From contig OZ231126.1 in NCBI GenBank assembly GCA_965153355.1, forward strand, positions 107,880,001 through 107,944,000: DNA of 64,000 bases, given 5' to 3'. Positions 12,318 to 22,600 of the stretch are shown piece by piece. How positions within the stretch are numbered: position 1 is the stretch's first letter; every line of letters starts with the position of its first letter. Below the pieces are notes generated by a model. That model was not told where the DNA came from and ran no database searches. It saw only the letters and a program-made list of their open reading frames with translations. The translations under genes were made by a program, and so were the position numbers. This DNA comes from Flaccisagitta enflata (taxonomy: Eukaryota; Chaetognatha; Sagittoidea; Aphragmophora).

Positions 12318-12705
12318 TGGCTTCCTTAGCAGGGATTTGGAACTCAGGGCTGAGATTTTCGCCTCAAGGCTGGCCTATGGGCCTCCAGGCTAGGATTTAG
12401 ACCTTGAGGCTAGAATTTGGGCCCCCGAGACTAGGATTTGGGTCTCGAGACAGATTTTGGCTTTGAGACTGGAATTTGGGCCTCAATACTGGAGTTTCAG
12501 GTGGCGGGGGTACAAAGGAGGAGGAGGAGGAGAAGGAGGAGAAAAGGGAAATTCCCCATATGTGTGAAAGCATAGGTCATCGACCCCTTTGGGGCCACTG
12601 CCCAAAAGGGGACCAAGTGACCAACTGACACATGGGCAAATGGATGTTCAGAGGGGCAAACATAGCAGGATGCTGAGTCACATAGCATACTACTAAAGAC
12701 TAGGA
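12318..12705 (+). mobile_element. Type II minisatellite cassette with decayed right end
   Basis: Units of about 20 bp (GGCCTCGAGACTAGGATTTG type) from 12340 to 12500 are followed by GGAGGAGGAGAAGG, CCATATGTGTGAAAGCATAG and GTCATCGACCCCTTTGGGG. This is the conserved cassette border found at several other places in the window. A decayed hairpin end (CATAGCATACTACTAAAGAC) closes it. Confidence 0.65.
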
Positions 12706-12771
12706 ATAAGATGGTCCATCTAACCAAAGCTACATCATACTGTATCATGATTACAAAATTATTGACCTTTT

Positions 12772-12952
12772 GTTTTAGTCGCGTGCTATGAAACTCTACA
12801 CCCCGCTTTGTCCATCCGTCCGTCACACTTTACTTTTTAGGTTTTTTTTGCGGTTTTTGGCCTCACTGCTCCTGCCCAAATGATCAAGTGACCTCAAATA
12901 CGGCCCCTGCCCCCCCGCACGCGACTGGGGTAACCGTGTATCCGGCCTTGTT
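12772..12952 (-). mobile_element. Family A element, short copy
   Basis: Reads TTTAGTCGCGTGCTATGAAA, then ACACCCCGCTTTGTCC, CACTTTACTTTTTAGG, GGCCTCACTGCTCCTGCC, CCGCACGCGACTGGGG and CCGGCCTTGTT. This is the complete element in reverse orientation, with the 3' hairpin partly decayed. Confidence 0.85.
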
Positions 12953-13054
12953 ATCATTTCACGGAAATGCGCGGGAGATGACAAACATCAATAATAAGCA
13001 GTTTTGCTCATGGTAAAATGAGATTTTAGGCACGTTTTTGCAAGAATATTTTCT

Positions 13055-15091
13055 TTATACAATGCTTGCAGCAATCCTAACCAGGAATGATTGAAGTTTC
13101 TTTGTCAGGTGCACTATCCTCTCTTGCAAGGTTCCAAAGATTAACAGCAACGTCTTCTTCTCCACTTCCTGGAAGGGCTGGTATGCTTCTTGCATCTTTT
13201 GCTTTATACTTCCTTTGATTTCTGGATGATATTCTTCCAACACTGAGGTCCTTGAAATTAAAGAGGTAAATGGGGAAATAAACTTTTTGAATCTTGATGG
13301 ACCTGAAGAGACATATGGAAATTCCCTCGAGAGTTCCACAGGACATTGGCATTTTGGGACCATTTCCCAAAAAGGGCCCTAGTATTTATTTGAACTCTTA
13401 GAATCTAATGTGTTTTTGTGTTCATGTGCGTGTGGGGGGGGGTTGTGTGTGTAGAGAGGGGAAGGGTCTCTGTGTGTATGTGCATGCAAAGGGGGCGTGC
13501 CTCTTATAACCCGCCAGCAGCGATGTTGTATCCCCATAATACTTGTTTAGACATTTGGGAGAAATGAAATCATCCTCTCACCTCACGCCCTTCTTCAGTT
13601 TGTTTTTTTTGTATTTATTTCTTGATGTAATCTTCCCAATGCTGTATCAGCATTGACAGTGGATGTTTTTGCAGACACTGGAGGCCTAATAAGATAATAA
13701 AAGATTTGCAAAAACTTGTTGAGCAAAAAGTATTCTGTCCCCAAGGAGATTTCTTAGTTATTTCCATATTGGCAATAGGGCAGCTTCACTAAAAAACAAT
13801 GATTTTGAATAGTCCCTTCCCATAAAATCTAGTAAAGCTCTACTGCCCCTGCCCACCTGTACATGATTAGGGTACTTGCGCCGTGTATCTGGCCATGTTG
13901 ATATTCAAATTCAGCCATTCATTTCTTTGGTTGGTAGCGACACAACTCACCTTGGTGTTCCAGTTTCGCCAATCTTATGATGAACTGGGAAGGAATCATT
14001 GTCAGATCCCACTTTTGGAAAAAAATGTATTTTCGCAAATCCACCTTTGAATATTTCAACGACAATGCCTTTTCCTGGTTTGATCCCGCATGCTCCTTTG
14101 CTCCTGTGGTATGGCAAAATGATATGGTTTCATGATGTTTTTTTTTAGTCGCAACTTTACGCAACTTTACACCTTGGTATGTCAGTTGTTCCATTGGTTG
14201 GTTGGTACCTCCATCTGCCCTAACATTTCTGTGGCTTTCCCGTTACCGCCCGATTACATTGTGTTAGGTATCTTGCCTTGTCCCTAATTATAAAGTTTTA
14301 CAATGGTATTCTTCTTACCGGCATTCCATATTAAAGGTAACCACCTTCTTGTTATCAGCCACATTTTCAAACAATTTATCAGCAGCGATATGCTGAGTAA
14401 TGTTCACTTCACATCCACTGATCCTTTTAATGATAGGTAATATGGGTTCGATGTATTCACTTTTTCCAGGATTGAAGAGGGCTCTTGCTCTCAAATTTGA
14501 ATTATTCTCAGCTTTTCTCTTGAATGCAGCTATACTTTCATCAATCAAAGTTTGTTTACCAGGGTGGTTCTTGCAAAAGTTTTTTAGCTGATCCTCAGTT
14601 TCAAACTTTGCTGGATGTTCAAACTTAAGAATATGGGCTGTATCAAATTCTTCCCAATAGTAACCATTTTTCTTTGATGCATCCTTTACTGTTCGCTCAC
14701 CATGAACAAGATTTCCCAATGCCTGTGGTATTTTTTGCTCTACTGGGAGGCCATTGGTTTGACCAATGAGCAGGCTCCCATCCTCAAACAAGTAGATACA
14801 TTCCTTTTCTGAGCACACACTGCAAAGAAAATTCACTCTTATGAGTGGTGAATAGATTGTTTTTCCTGGGAATTCTTCTTTTGGATGGACACAATGGTAG
14901 TTAAACAGCAAACGTGAACATGAAACTCGACATGAATGCACTATCAATTTTGCCATTTCCTGGTGAGGGATTGATTTTTGTTTCAGTCTGTGTTGTTTTT
15001 GTGGTTGACTCTTCATCCTTTCATTCAACTCAGTGATTGATGTTTGTAAATCTTTTACCCACTGTTTCGATTGCGCAGTTGGAGAAATCAT
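13055..15091 (-). CDS. Three-exon gene, 373-aa protein of unknown function
   Basis: Exons on the minus strand: 15091-14319, 14103-13951 and 13250-13055. Donors are CG|GTAAGA and AAG|GTGAGT; acceptors are CCATACCACAG and TTTAATTTCAAG with pyrimidine tracts. The 1122 nt close exactly at a TAA. The ATG at 15091 has an in-frame stop just upstream, after an acceptor-like CAG at 15101-15099, which suggests a 5' UTR intron. The N-terminus is basic and coiled-coil-like (about residues 1-45). Residues 50-100 hold several Cys/His (SCRVSCSRLL, LCSVCSEKEC) that could bind zinc. The middle is charged; exon 2 is Gly/Lys-rich (GACGIKPGKGIVVEIFKGG); exon 3 is helical and ends SFLVRIAASIV. I recognise no family. 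Introns 1 and 2 contain remnants of the window's mobile-element superfamily. It may be a host gene or part of the same kind of element as the gene at 19.6-26.8 kb, which is on the same strand. Confidence 0.7.
13829..13903 (-). mobile_element. Left-arm remnant of a family A element in intron 2
   Basis: CTGCCCCTGCCCACC, GATTAGGGTAC and CGTGTATCTGGCCATGTT match the left arm of the superfamily in reverse. No right end is visible. Confidence 0.6.
14138..14283 (-). mobile_element. Decayed short element of the superfamily in intron 1
   Basis: TTTTTTTTTAGTCGCAACTT, TACACCTTGGTATGTC, TTGGTTGGTTGG and TACCTTGCCTTGT-like blocks follow the order of the complete elements. The copy is old (many substitutions) and lies entirely inside an intron of the 373-aa protein gene. 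Confidence 0.55.
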
Positions 15092-15500
15092 TTTTTAACT
15101 GGAATAATAGAAAAACATAGAAAGTAGCAAAAACCCACACAGAAAATATCAAGAATTGAAGCAAAAGTGAAAAAACCAGGGGGAAAAAGAAATTACACGA
15201 TAAGTATTCCAATAACCAAGTTACAAAGTAATGATCAATAGTTGATCATGAATAAAACCGTCACCTAAAAGTTTATAAACGTTGACTGTTTTCTATCAAA
15301 GGTTGACACTTCATAATCACATGCATATGAATCTTGATGACTCCCAAATTCTACAAATTTTTTGTTGGTTTTTTGAAGTTATATGAAAATCTAAATGGGG
15401 CATCTCTAGAGGTGAAAAATGTGAAAACAAACAAGATGAAAGAAAATAATCACCATTGTCTCGGGGACAGTTTTGGTGTGCCCAAACATTATGGATTAGA

Positions 15501-16302
15501 TTTTTTATAAGTCGCGTGCTACGCGACTCTACACCCCGATATTTTGGTCTGTCGGTTTGTTGGTTGGTTGGTTGGTTGGTCGGTCGGTTGGTCCCCTTTT
15601 TGGGCAGCGGCCCCAAAGGGCTGATGTCCTGTAGGACACAGGGGTGAATTTCCATACGTCCGTCTGTCCGTCTGTCCGTCCGTCCGTCCGTCCTTCCGTC
15701 CCCCCGAAGCTTCTCAACCCTCTCAGGCCTCAAATCTGGCCTCTCAGGCCTCAAATCTGGCCTCAGGCCTCAAATTCTCAGGCCTCAAATCTGGCCTCTC
15801 AGGCCTCAAATCCATTCTCTCAGGCCTCAAATCCAGCCTCTCAGGCCTCAAATCTGGCCTCTCAGGCCTCAAATCTATTCTCTCAGGCCTCAAATCCAGC
15901 CTCTCAGGCCTCAAATCCAGCCTCTCAGGCCTTAAATTCCCATTGAATAACATGGCAGATTAGCAATGAATTGAAAAAAAATGCAAAATTCCCAATGAAT
16001 ATCACGGAAAATTTTCCCAAATATGCCATCTCAGGACATATGGAAATTCACCCCTGTGTCCTACAGGACATCGGTCCTTTGGGGCCGCTGCCCTGCTGTC
16101 ACTCCACTTTTTCGGCATATCACTCCAAGCAGGGCATTGGGTACCGCTGACCATGTGCGATCCTTGGATGACTTGTTACTTTTTTGGCGTTTTTGAGCTT
16201 TTTGAGCATACGGCTCCTGCCTAGATGCCCTAGTGACCTTCTCCAGCACTGCTCCTGCCCACCCGCACGCGACTAGGGTAGCCGTGTATCCGGCTATGGT
16301 AA
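15501..16302 (-). mobile_element. Complete composite element carrying a type I minisatellite cassette
   Basis: The right-end hairpin (AAGTCGCGTGCTACGCGACT at 15509) is followed by a (TTGG)n stretch and then a cassette. The cassette opens GGGCAGCGGCCCCAAAGGGC and TGTCCTGTAGGACACAGG, holds about 11 units of CTCTCAGGCCTCAAATCYGGC (about 15720-15940), and closes with the inverted GTCCTACAGGACATCGGTCC and GGGGCCGCTGCCC. The left arm (GGCGTTTTTGAGCTTTTTGA, CTTCTCCAGCACTGCTCCTG, CGCACGCGACTAGGG) ends at CCGGCTATGGT. This copy shows that the cassette sits inside an element of the superfamily. Confidence 0.85.
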
Positions 16303-16329
16303 TACTAAATAAGACCCAGGCAGTGTAGA

Positions 16330-18037
16330 GTAATTTAAGGAGTGGTTGCGCTCATCTTTACACATGTTTGGGCAGCGGCCCCAAAGGGCCAATGTCCTGT
16401 AGGACTCAGGGGTGAACTCTTACATCCATCTGACATCAAGAATGTACATATGTCCCCCCCCCAAAGCTTCTCAAGCCTCTAATTTACAATGAATAACATG
16501 AGAAATTGACATAATACAAATTTCCCATTGAAAAACATGGAAAATTTACAAAAAAAGCAAAAAGATGCATGCTCCCATTAAATAACATGGAAAATTGATT
16601 AAAACTGAAAAAAAAGATGTAAAATTCCCATTGAATAACATGGCTAATTGGGAAGGAATTCAAAATATGCAAAATTTTCAAAAATATCATGAAAAATTGC
16701 AACAGGACATATAACAATTCACCCAGGTATTCTACAGGACATCGGCTCTTTGGGGCCTCTGTCCTGCTCTAACCACATTTCTTCAGTTAATCACTCCAAG
16801 CAGGGCATCAGGTACCGCTGACCATGTGCAATCCTTGGATGACTTGTTATTTTTAGTTGCGTGCTACGCGACTCAACATCCCGCTTTGTCAGTCCATTGG
16901 TTTGTTTGTCAGGCGGTCCATTGGTCAGACTGTCGGTTGGTCCGTCATTTGGTCCGTCCATCATAACTACTTTTTTTGTTTTTTTACGGTTTCTGGCCTC
17001 ACTGCCCCTGCCCAAATGATGCATTGACCTCTATAACAGCCCCTGCCCACCCTCATGCGACTGAGGTAGCCATGTATCCGGCCTTGTTTTGGCGTTTTTG
17101 GGCAGCGGCCCCGACGGGGCCGATGACCTATGCTTTCACACATAGGGGAAATTTCTCCTCCTTCTCCGTCCCCCCCCTACCCTAGTCTGGAGGCTAGAGG
17201 CCCTAATCCTAGTCTGGAGGCTCAATCTTGGGCAGCGGCCCTAAAGGGGTCGATGACCTATGCTTTCACACATAAGGGAAATTTCTCCTTCTTCTTCTCC
17301 TTCTCCTTCTCCTTCTCCTCCTCCTCCTTTTCCGTCCCCCCCCCTCGAAGCCCATACCCTAGTCTGGAGGCTAGAGGCCCAAATCCTAGTCTCGAGGCAC
17401 AAATTCTAGTCTCGAGGCCTAAATCCTAGCCTTGAGGGCTAAATCCTAGCCTCGAGGCCCAAATCCTAGCCTCGGGGCTCAAATCCCAGCCTCGGGGCTC
17501 AAATCTCAGCCTTGAGGCTCAAATCTTAGCCTTGAGGCTCAAATCTCAGCCTCGAGGCTCAAATCTCAGCCTGAATGCTCGAATCCCAGCCTCAAAGCTC
17601 AAATCCCAGCCTCAAGGCTCAAATCCCAGCCTGGAGGCTCAAATCCCAGCCTCGACGCTCAAATCCCAGCCTCAAGGCTCAAATCCCAGCCTTGAGGCTC
17701 AAATCCTAGCCTCGAGGCTCAAACACCAGCCATGAGGCTCAAATACCAGCCCCAAGGCTCAAATTGTAGCCTCGAGGCTCATAGGCCCTAATTCCAGTCT
17801 TGAAGTTCAAATAAAACCAGCATAGGTCATCGGCCCCTTCGGGGCCGCTGCCCTCACACACACACAGACACTCACATAGGGGCAACGGGTACCGCTGACC
17901 ATCTGACGCTTTTGCGACTATTGAGCTCTTTGAGCTCACTACTCTTGCCAAAATACCCAATTGCCCAAGTGATCTTTTCAATCACTGCCCCAGCCCACCA
18001 GCATGCGACTGGGGTAACTGTGTATCCTGCCTTGTTT
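16330..18037 (-). mobile_element. Older composite elements with type I and type II cassettes
   Basis: 16365-16850 is a decayed type I cassette (GGGCAGCGGCCCCAAAGGGC to CTCCAAGCAGGGCATCAGGT). 17089-17870 is a type II cassette: two opening borders (17100 and 17230, each GGGCAGCGGCCC... then GACCTATGCTTTCACACATA), about 25 units of about 20 bp (CTCAAATCCCAGCCTCGAGG type), then CATAGGTCATCGGCCCCTTC. A left arm follows and ends CCTGCCTTGTTTG near 18037. A family A element (16850-17089) is inserted between the two cassettes. Confidence 0.7.
16850..17089 (-). mobile_element. Family A element nested in an older copy
   Basis: TTTTTAGTTGCGTGCTACGC to GTATCCGGCCTTGTTTT with the usual internal blocks. 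The flanks (GATGACTTGTTA and GGCGTTTTTGGGC) match an uninterrupted stretch at about 16165-16200 of the neighbouring element (GATGACTTGTTAC then T6 then GGCG). The site therefore has an empty-site counterpart, and the insertion fell in a T run. Confidence 0.8.
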
Positions 18038-18099
18038 GACTTCTCTTTACTACCGATGTGAGGTCATAGTTTCCAGTAGATGAGCAATTTGTGATTAAA

Positions 18100-18270
18100 A
18101 ACATATTTAAGATCACTTGATCACTTGAGCAGGAACAAAGAGGTAAAAGACCGTAAAAAAAACAAACAAAAAAATTAAAGAGTGACGGATGGATGGACCA
18201 ATGGACCAACGGACCAACGGATCAACAGACCAACAAAGCGGGGTGTGGAGTCGCGTAGCACGTGACTAAC
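18100..18270 (+). mobile_element. Right part of a superfamily element
   Basis: AAGATCACTTGATCACTTGAGCAGGAACAAAGAGG, the A-rich block, AGAGTGACGGATGGATGG and the right end GAGTCGCGTAGCACGTGACTAA. The left terminus is not recognisable. Confidence 0.65.
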
Positions 18271-18935
18271 AGGTCGCCCAAGGGCAATATGTGGTCAGCG
18301 ATACCCGTTGCCCTGCTTTGAGTGATTGTGAATTGGAGGGGGAAGCAGGGCAGCGGCCCCGAAGGGGACAAAGTCCTGTAGAACACAGGGGGACTTTCGT
18401 TTGTCCTGCCTGAAAATGTGGATGAGATGCTATTGAGGGCTGAAGGCATTCAAGAGCCTAACTTGAGGTCTAAGAAGGCTGATGTTAGGCCTGAAAATGC
18501 AAATCGGAAGCTTGAGAGGACTGATTTGAGGCTAAGGAGAGCTGGATTAAGGCTTGAAAGCTCGGAGGCCCAATTTGAGGCCTAAGACCAGGTTTGGGGC
18601 CTGAGAATTTGGATTTGAGTACTAAGAAGTCTAATTTGAGGCCTGAGAGGCCAGGTTTGAGGCCTGAGAGGTTGGATTTGAGGCCTGGGAGGCCAGATCT
18701 AAGGCCTGACAGGCTGGATATGAGGCTTAAGAGGATAAGTTTGAGGCCTGAGAGGCCAGATTTTAGGCCTGAGAGGCCAGATTTGAGGCCTGAGAGGCCA
18801 GATTTGAGGCCTGACAGGCTGGATTTGAGGCCTAAGAGGCTAAGTTTGAGGCCTGAGAGGCCAGACGAAAGTCCCCCTGTGTTCTACAGGACTTCGTCCC
18901 CTTCGGGGCCGCTGCCCAAAAAGGGGCCATGCCAA
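18271..18935. repeat. Type I minisatellite cassette with inverted borders
   Basis: The outer border CAGGTCGCCCAAGGGCAATA and GGTCAGCGATACCCG is followed by AGCAGGGCAGCGGCCCCGAA, GTCCTGTAGAACACAGGGGG, about 20 units of GAGGCCTGAGAGGCCAGATTT type, and then the inverted border GTCCCCCTGTGTTCTACAGG, CCCCTTCGGGGCCGCTGCCC. The two inner borders could pair into a long hairpin. Confidence 0.8.
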
Positions 18936-19159
18936 ATCATTGGGGAGAGGGAGACATTGAACAGAGAAAATATATTATTCCGCCGTGGTGAGTACAATGC
19001 TGTATTATCACTTCTGCAGAAGCGAGAAGTTTATCAAATTGTCATGTTAAAAGAGAAATTATTTAAAAATTTTCATCAATAGAAATATATGATTAGACAT
19101 TGAAACAATCTAGAAAATACCTCAAATATTGTAAACTGTATTCTTCTAAGTTAAGCTAT

Positions 19160-19544
19160 ATTTTTAGTCGCGTGCTACGCGACTCTACACCCCGCTTTGT
19201 CGGTCCGTCGGTCGGTCAGTTGGTTGGTTGGTTGGTTGGTCGGTTGGTCGGTCGGTCCCCTTTTTACTTTTTCGGCGTTTTTTAGGTTTTTGGGCTCACA
19301 GCTCCTTCCCAAATGCCATCGCAAGTCATTGTAAGTCATTCAAAGTCATTTTAAGTCATTCTAAGTCATTCTAAGTCATATTGAGTCATATTAAGTCACC
19401 TAAGTCAATATGGTCAATATTGTCATTAATGTCATTTTAAGTCATTTTAAGTCATCTCAGGTCACCTTGAGTCATTTAAAGTCTATTTAAGTAATCTTAT
19501 GCTATTTATGTCTCGCACGCGACTTATAGGTGTTGGCCTTGTTT
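19160..19544 (-). mobile_element. Family B element with (AAGTCATT)n core
   Basis: The right-end hairpin TAGTCGCGTGCTACGCGACT is at 19164 and the left end ACGCGACTTATAGGTGTTGG CCTTGTTTT ends at 19544. The core is about 170 bp of TAAGTCATT-like octamers. The left end differs from family A (AACAAGGCCAACACCTATAA instead of AACAAGGCCGGATACACGGC), while the right end is the same. Confidence 0.85.
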
Positions 19545-19626
19545 TGAAATGATGATAGTTCAGAGTAGATTTGCCAGGTTCAATAAGGCAACATACTTTA
19601 ATTAAGGTAGATATAAAAAGTTTGAG

Positions 19627-22600
19627 CTATTTTTTGGTTATGAGTTTCCATTCATTGAACGCTGTGATGCATCTTCTTATAGCAAAAGACCCACTAAACC
19701 AAAGATTTTCAAAAACATTTTGGCTGGTTTTTTCAACAACTTTTACGGATATTTTTCCAATGATGCTTTCATTGGCAAAGATGGCAAGAAATCTTTGGAA
19801 CAAAGGGGTCATAAGAAAGTATCCCTCAAAACTTGATTGGTTCAAATTCTTGCAGAACGTTTTAAATGCATGTTGCTGCCCTTGAGGAATTGCGACTCTC
19901 ATAGACTGTTTCACATTTGAAGCCCAAAATTCCTCAATGTCTTCCTCTGATTCATCCAAGTAGGCGATAAGCATTGCAAGTTGCTTCACATCGTTGTCTG
20001 TGTTTATCAAACTCCTTGTTTGCAGAAAAGCAGGGCTGCTGACCTCTTCTCTCTTGCCTTCAGTGGAGGGTATTTCATTTTCTGTATTGAAAAGAAAGAC
20101 AAACATTTCATGGCCAGAAGTTGATGATTGTTACATAAAAGTTGGACAACATTATTCATTCGCACTATGTTAGAGATCACTAAAAGATCAGGATTAGTTT
20201 GGAGGTTGCGGTAGATCAGGTACCTGAAGGATATGACCTCACTACCTTGGTTTTTATGCTTTTTCTAAAAATCATTAAAAAAATTACCTGTTGTGAGTTT
20301 TGGAAATTGTCTGCCTTTTTCACTTTTATGTTTCCAAGGTGGTCGCACCAAAGTCTTCCAGCCTAAGAAATTTGTTTCCCAATAATCAAAATTAAAATCT
20401 CTTTGATTCTCTCCCAAATAATCATATATGTAAGCATATCCATTGTAACACGCAGAAATTAAAATCAGGTTGCAATCTTAGATCAAACCATCTCATCTTA
20501 CCTGGTAAATGTTCTTCAAACAAACTGTATAAGAACATTTTTCTGTAGTCAGCCATGTCACTTTGCTGGTAGGAGCAATCCGCATCAATGCTTAACTGCT
20601 TCATGGCACACAGCAAAAAAATTCCACAATCACTGCCATTTTCTTGTTTTGGGGATTGATCATGCTTTATGATGTCCCACTGGGCTATGTTTTCTTTTCT
20701 TTCATTAAAATGACCAAGTAAGACTTTTTTGAAAATTGCAAGCCCTGATTCATGACTTGTTCTGTCTATACCTGAATCATAGGACATGAAACGTTTTCTT
20801 TTGCAATCAGCCACATATAGGAACCAATGGCTACCATTGCTCAAGGGAGCCATGATCAAATCATATTCTAATGGGTCATTTAACCATTTGCAACTGTCTT
20901 TGATATCCATTTCCAATTTATTGGTTTTTTTTTTTTGGGTCTTGTATAGTATGATGGAAGTATAAAGGTCTTGGGTAATGTTTGGTATGACATTGATCTG
21001 TTCATAATCATCCCATGAAAAGCCGAAATTGTATCACCACTAATCCAACCATTAGAATCTGTGTGCTCAGTCGGTAGTAGTTTGAATAGGTCACTATATG
21101 TAACCTGCCCCTGCTGCCTCCCAGTTGGTAATAGAATTGCACTTGCAACTGATGTTGCATCATTCCTGTAGTTTTCCAAAACAGTGATGCAAAGTTTCTC
21201 TCTCTCCATCATCACCTCAGAATTTTCCTTTAAGTCATTGCAAAAATCATTACAATTAATTTGCTGCTCAATAATTTGGGAGGATATTTTGTTTTTCAAG
21301 GATGAAGTCTTTTGTGTGTTTCTTTTCGCTTTACATGGTTGTCTGACTTCATCACCTACTAAACCAAAAGCTTGTTGATCCTCTCCATGATGACTGTCCT
21401 CCAAATCTCCACAGAATCTTGCCTCTGCACATTTTTTTTTGCTAATTACATGTTTTCTTAGATCAAAAGATTTGTCAAATGTTTCTCCTTCTGTATCTTT
21501 CTTGACTGGTTTTGATTGAGTGATTTCAACATTCTGATCTGGCTCGCTTTTCTCTTCTTGATTTGTTGATGTACCTTCATCTAATTCCTCATTTGGGGTT
21601 GCATGCTCAAGGACCTCATGTTCATCATTAGCCTTTAATTTCCAATACTTGTTAAGAGAGTATTGTTTTACTTTTTTGAGCCATGTTCTTTGGTTATCCA
21701 GGTTGCTTCTATCTGTAATTGATAGAAAGTCGTAAACTATTCGAAGAATGACCTCCAAAGCTAGCACAGAGAAAAAATAAAGATATGACATACTTTCCTT
21801 CTCTGTAAACGTAACAAAGTTGATACTTGCAGAAGTATATGTTTGTTCCTTTTCAGCCTTATAATGACTTTGCAGTTCCTTTGTTAATCTAAAACGGATA
21901 GATTCTTCCGCCGATATACTATAAAAGCCAACTTGTTTCATTCCAGGAATATCTAGATTTGAAATTTCCTTATATGTCTCATGGCGAAAAAAATTGCTTT
22001 GGCTTCTTCGCTTTATGCTTTGCATCATTTTCAAGCGTTTTTCTTGATCCTTCTCCTTCTTCAGATTCAACCAAGATGCTCTTTTCCGTTTAAAAACAAG
22101 GTTGCCAATGTACTCATCATAGAAAGATTTTAAGTTACCTTGAACAATTGCATCTATTGATGGAAGATGAGTTTCCACAGCTTTCACAAGGCAAACATCA
22201 CAAATATTGTTTAAATCAACTCCCAAAGATTTTGAACAGTCTTGGCATAAGGTTCCATTTTGCTCCATATTGAAATCTAGGAACAATGGATCTGGTGGCA
22301 ATGGGCTATCCCGTAACCAACGAACATCCTTACTTATAACAAATGATGTTTCTGTTGCAGTTTCCTCAGATGCAACATTAATTTCAATAACCTTTTTTGA
22401 ACGTTTTTTCCTCTCAGCTTTTCTTCTACAATGATCTTCAGAAGAAACTTGAGGGGCAAGAGCATACACTCCTCTAAATATAACGGCAGCCCCTTTTTCA
22501 TTTTTCCCCAAAAGAAACAAACTACTTGTGTTCTGTGGCGTAACAAGCCTTAGTTTTTCCCCCTTTTTTAAGGTGATGGTTTCGTCGCCTTCTATCACTA

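Noticed and set aside
13919-14194. A 91-codon minus-strand frame overlapping exon 2 of the 373-aa gene
   Set aside because: It runs through an acceptor, a mobile-element remnant and a donor. The spliced frame fits phases on both sides.
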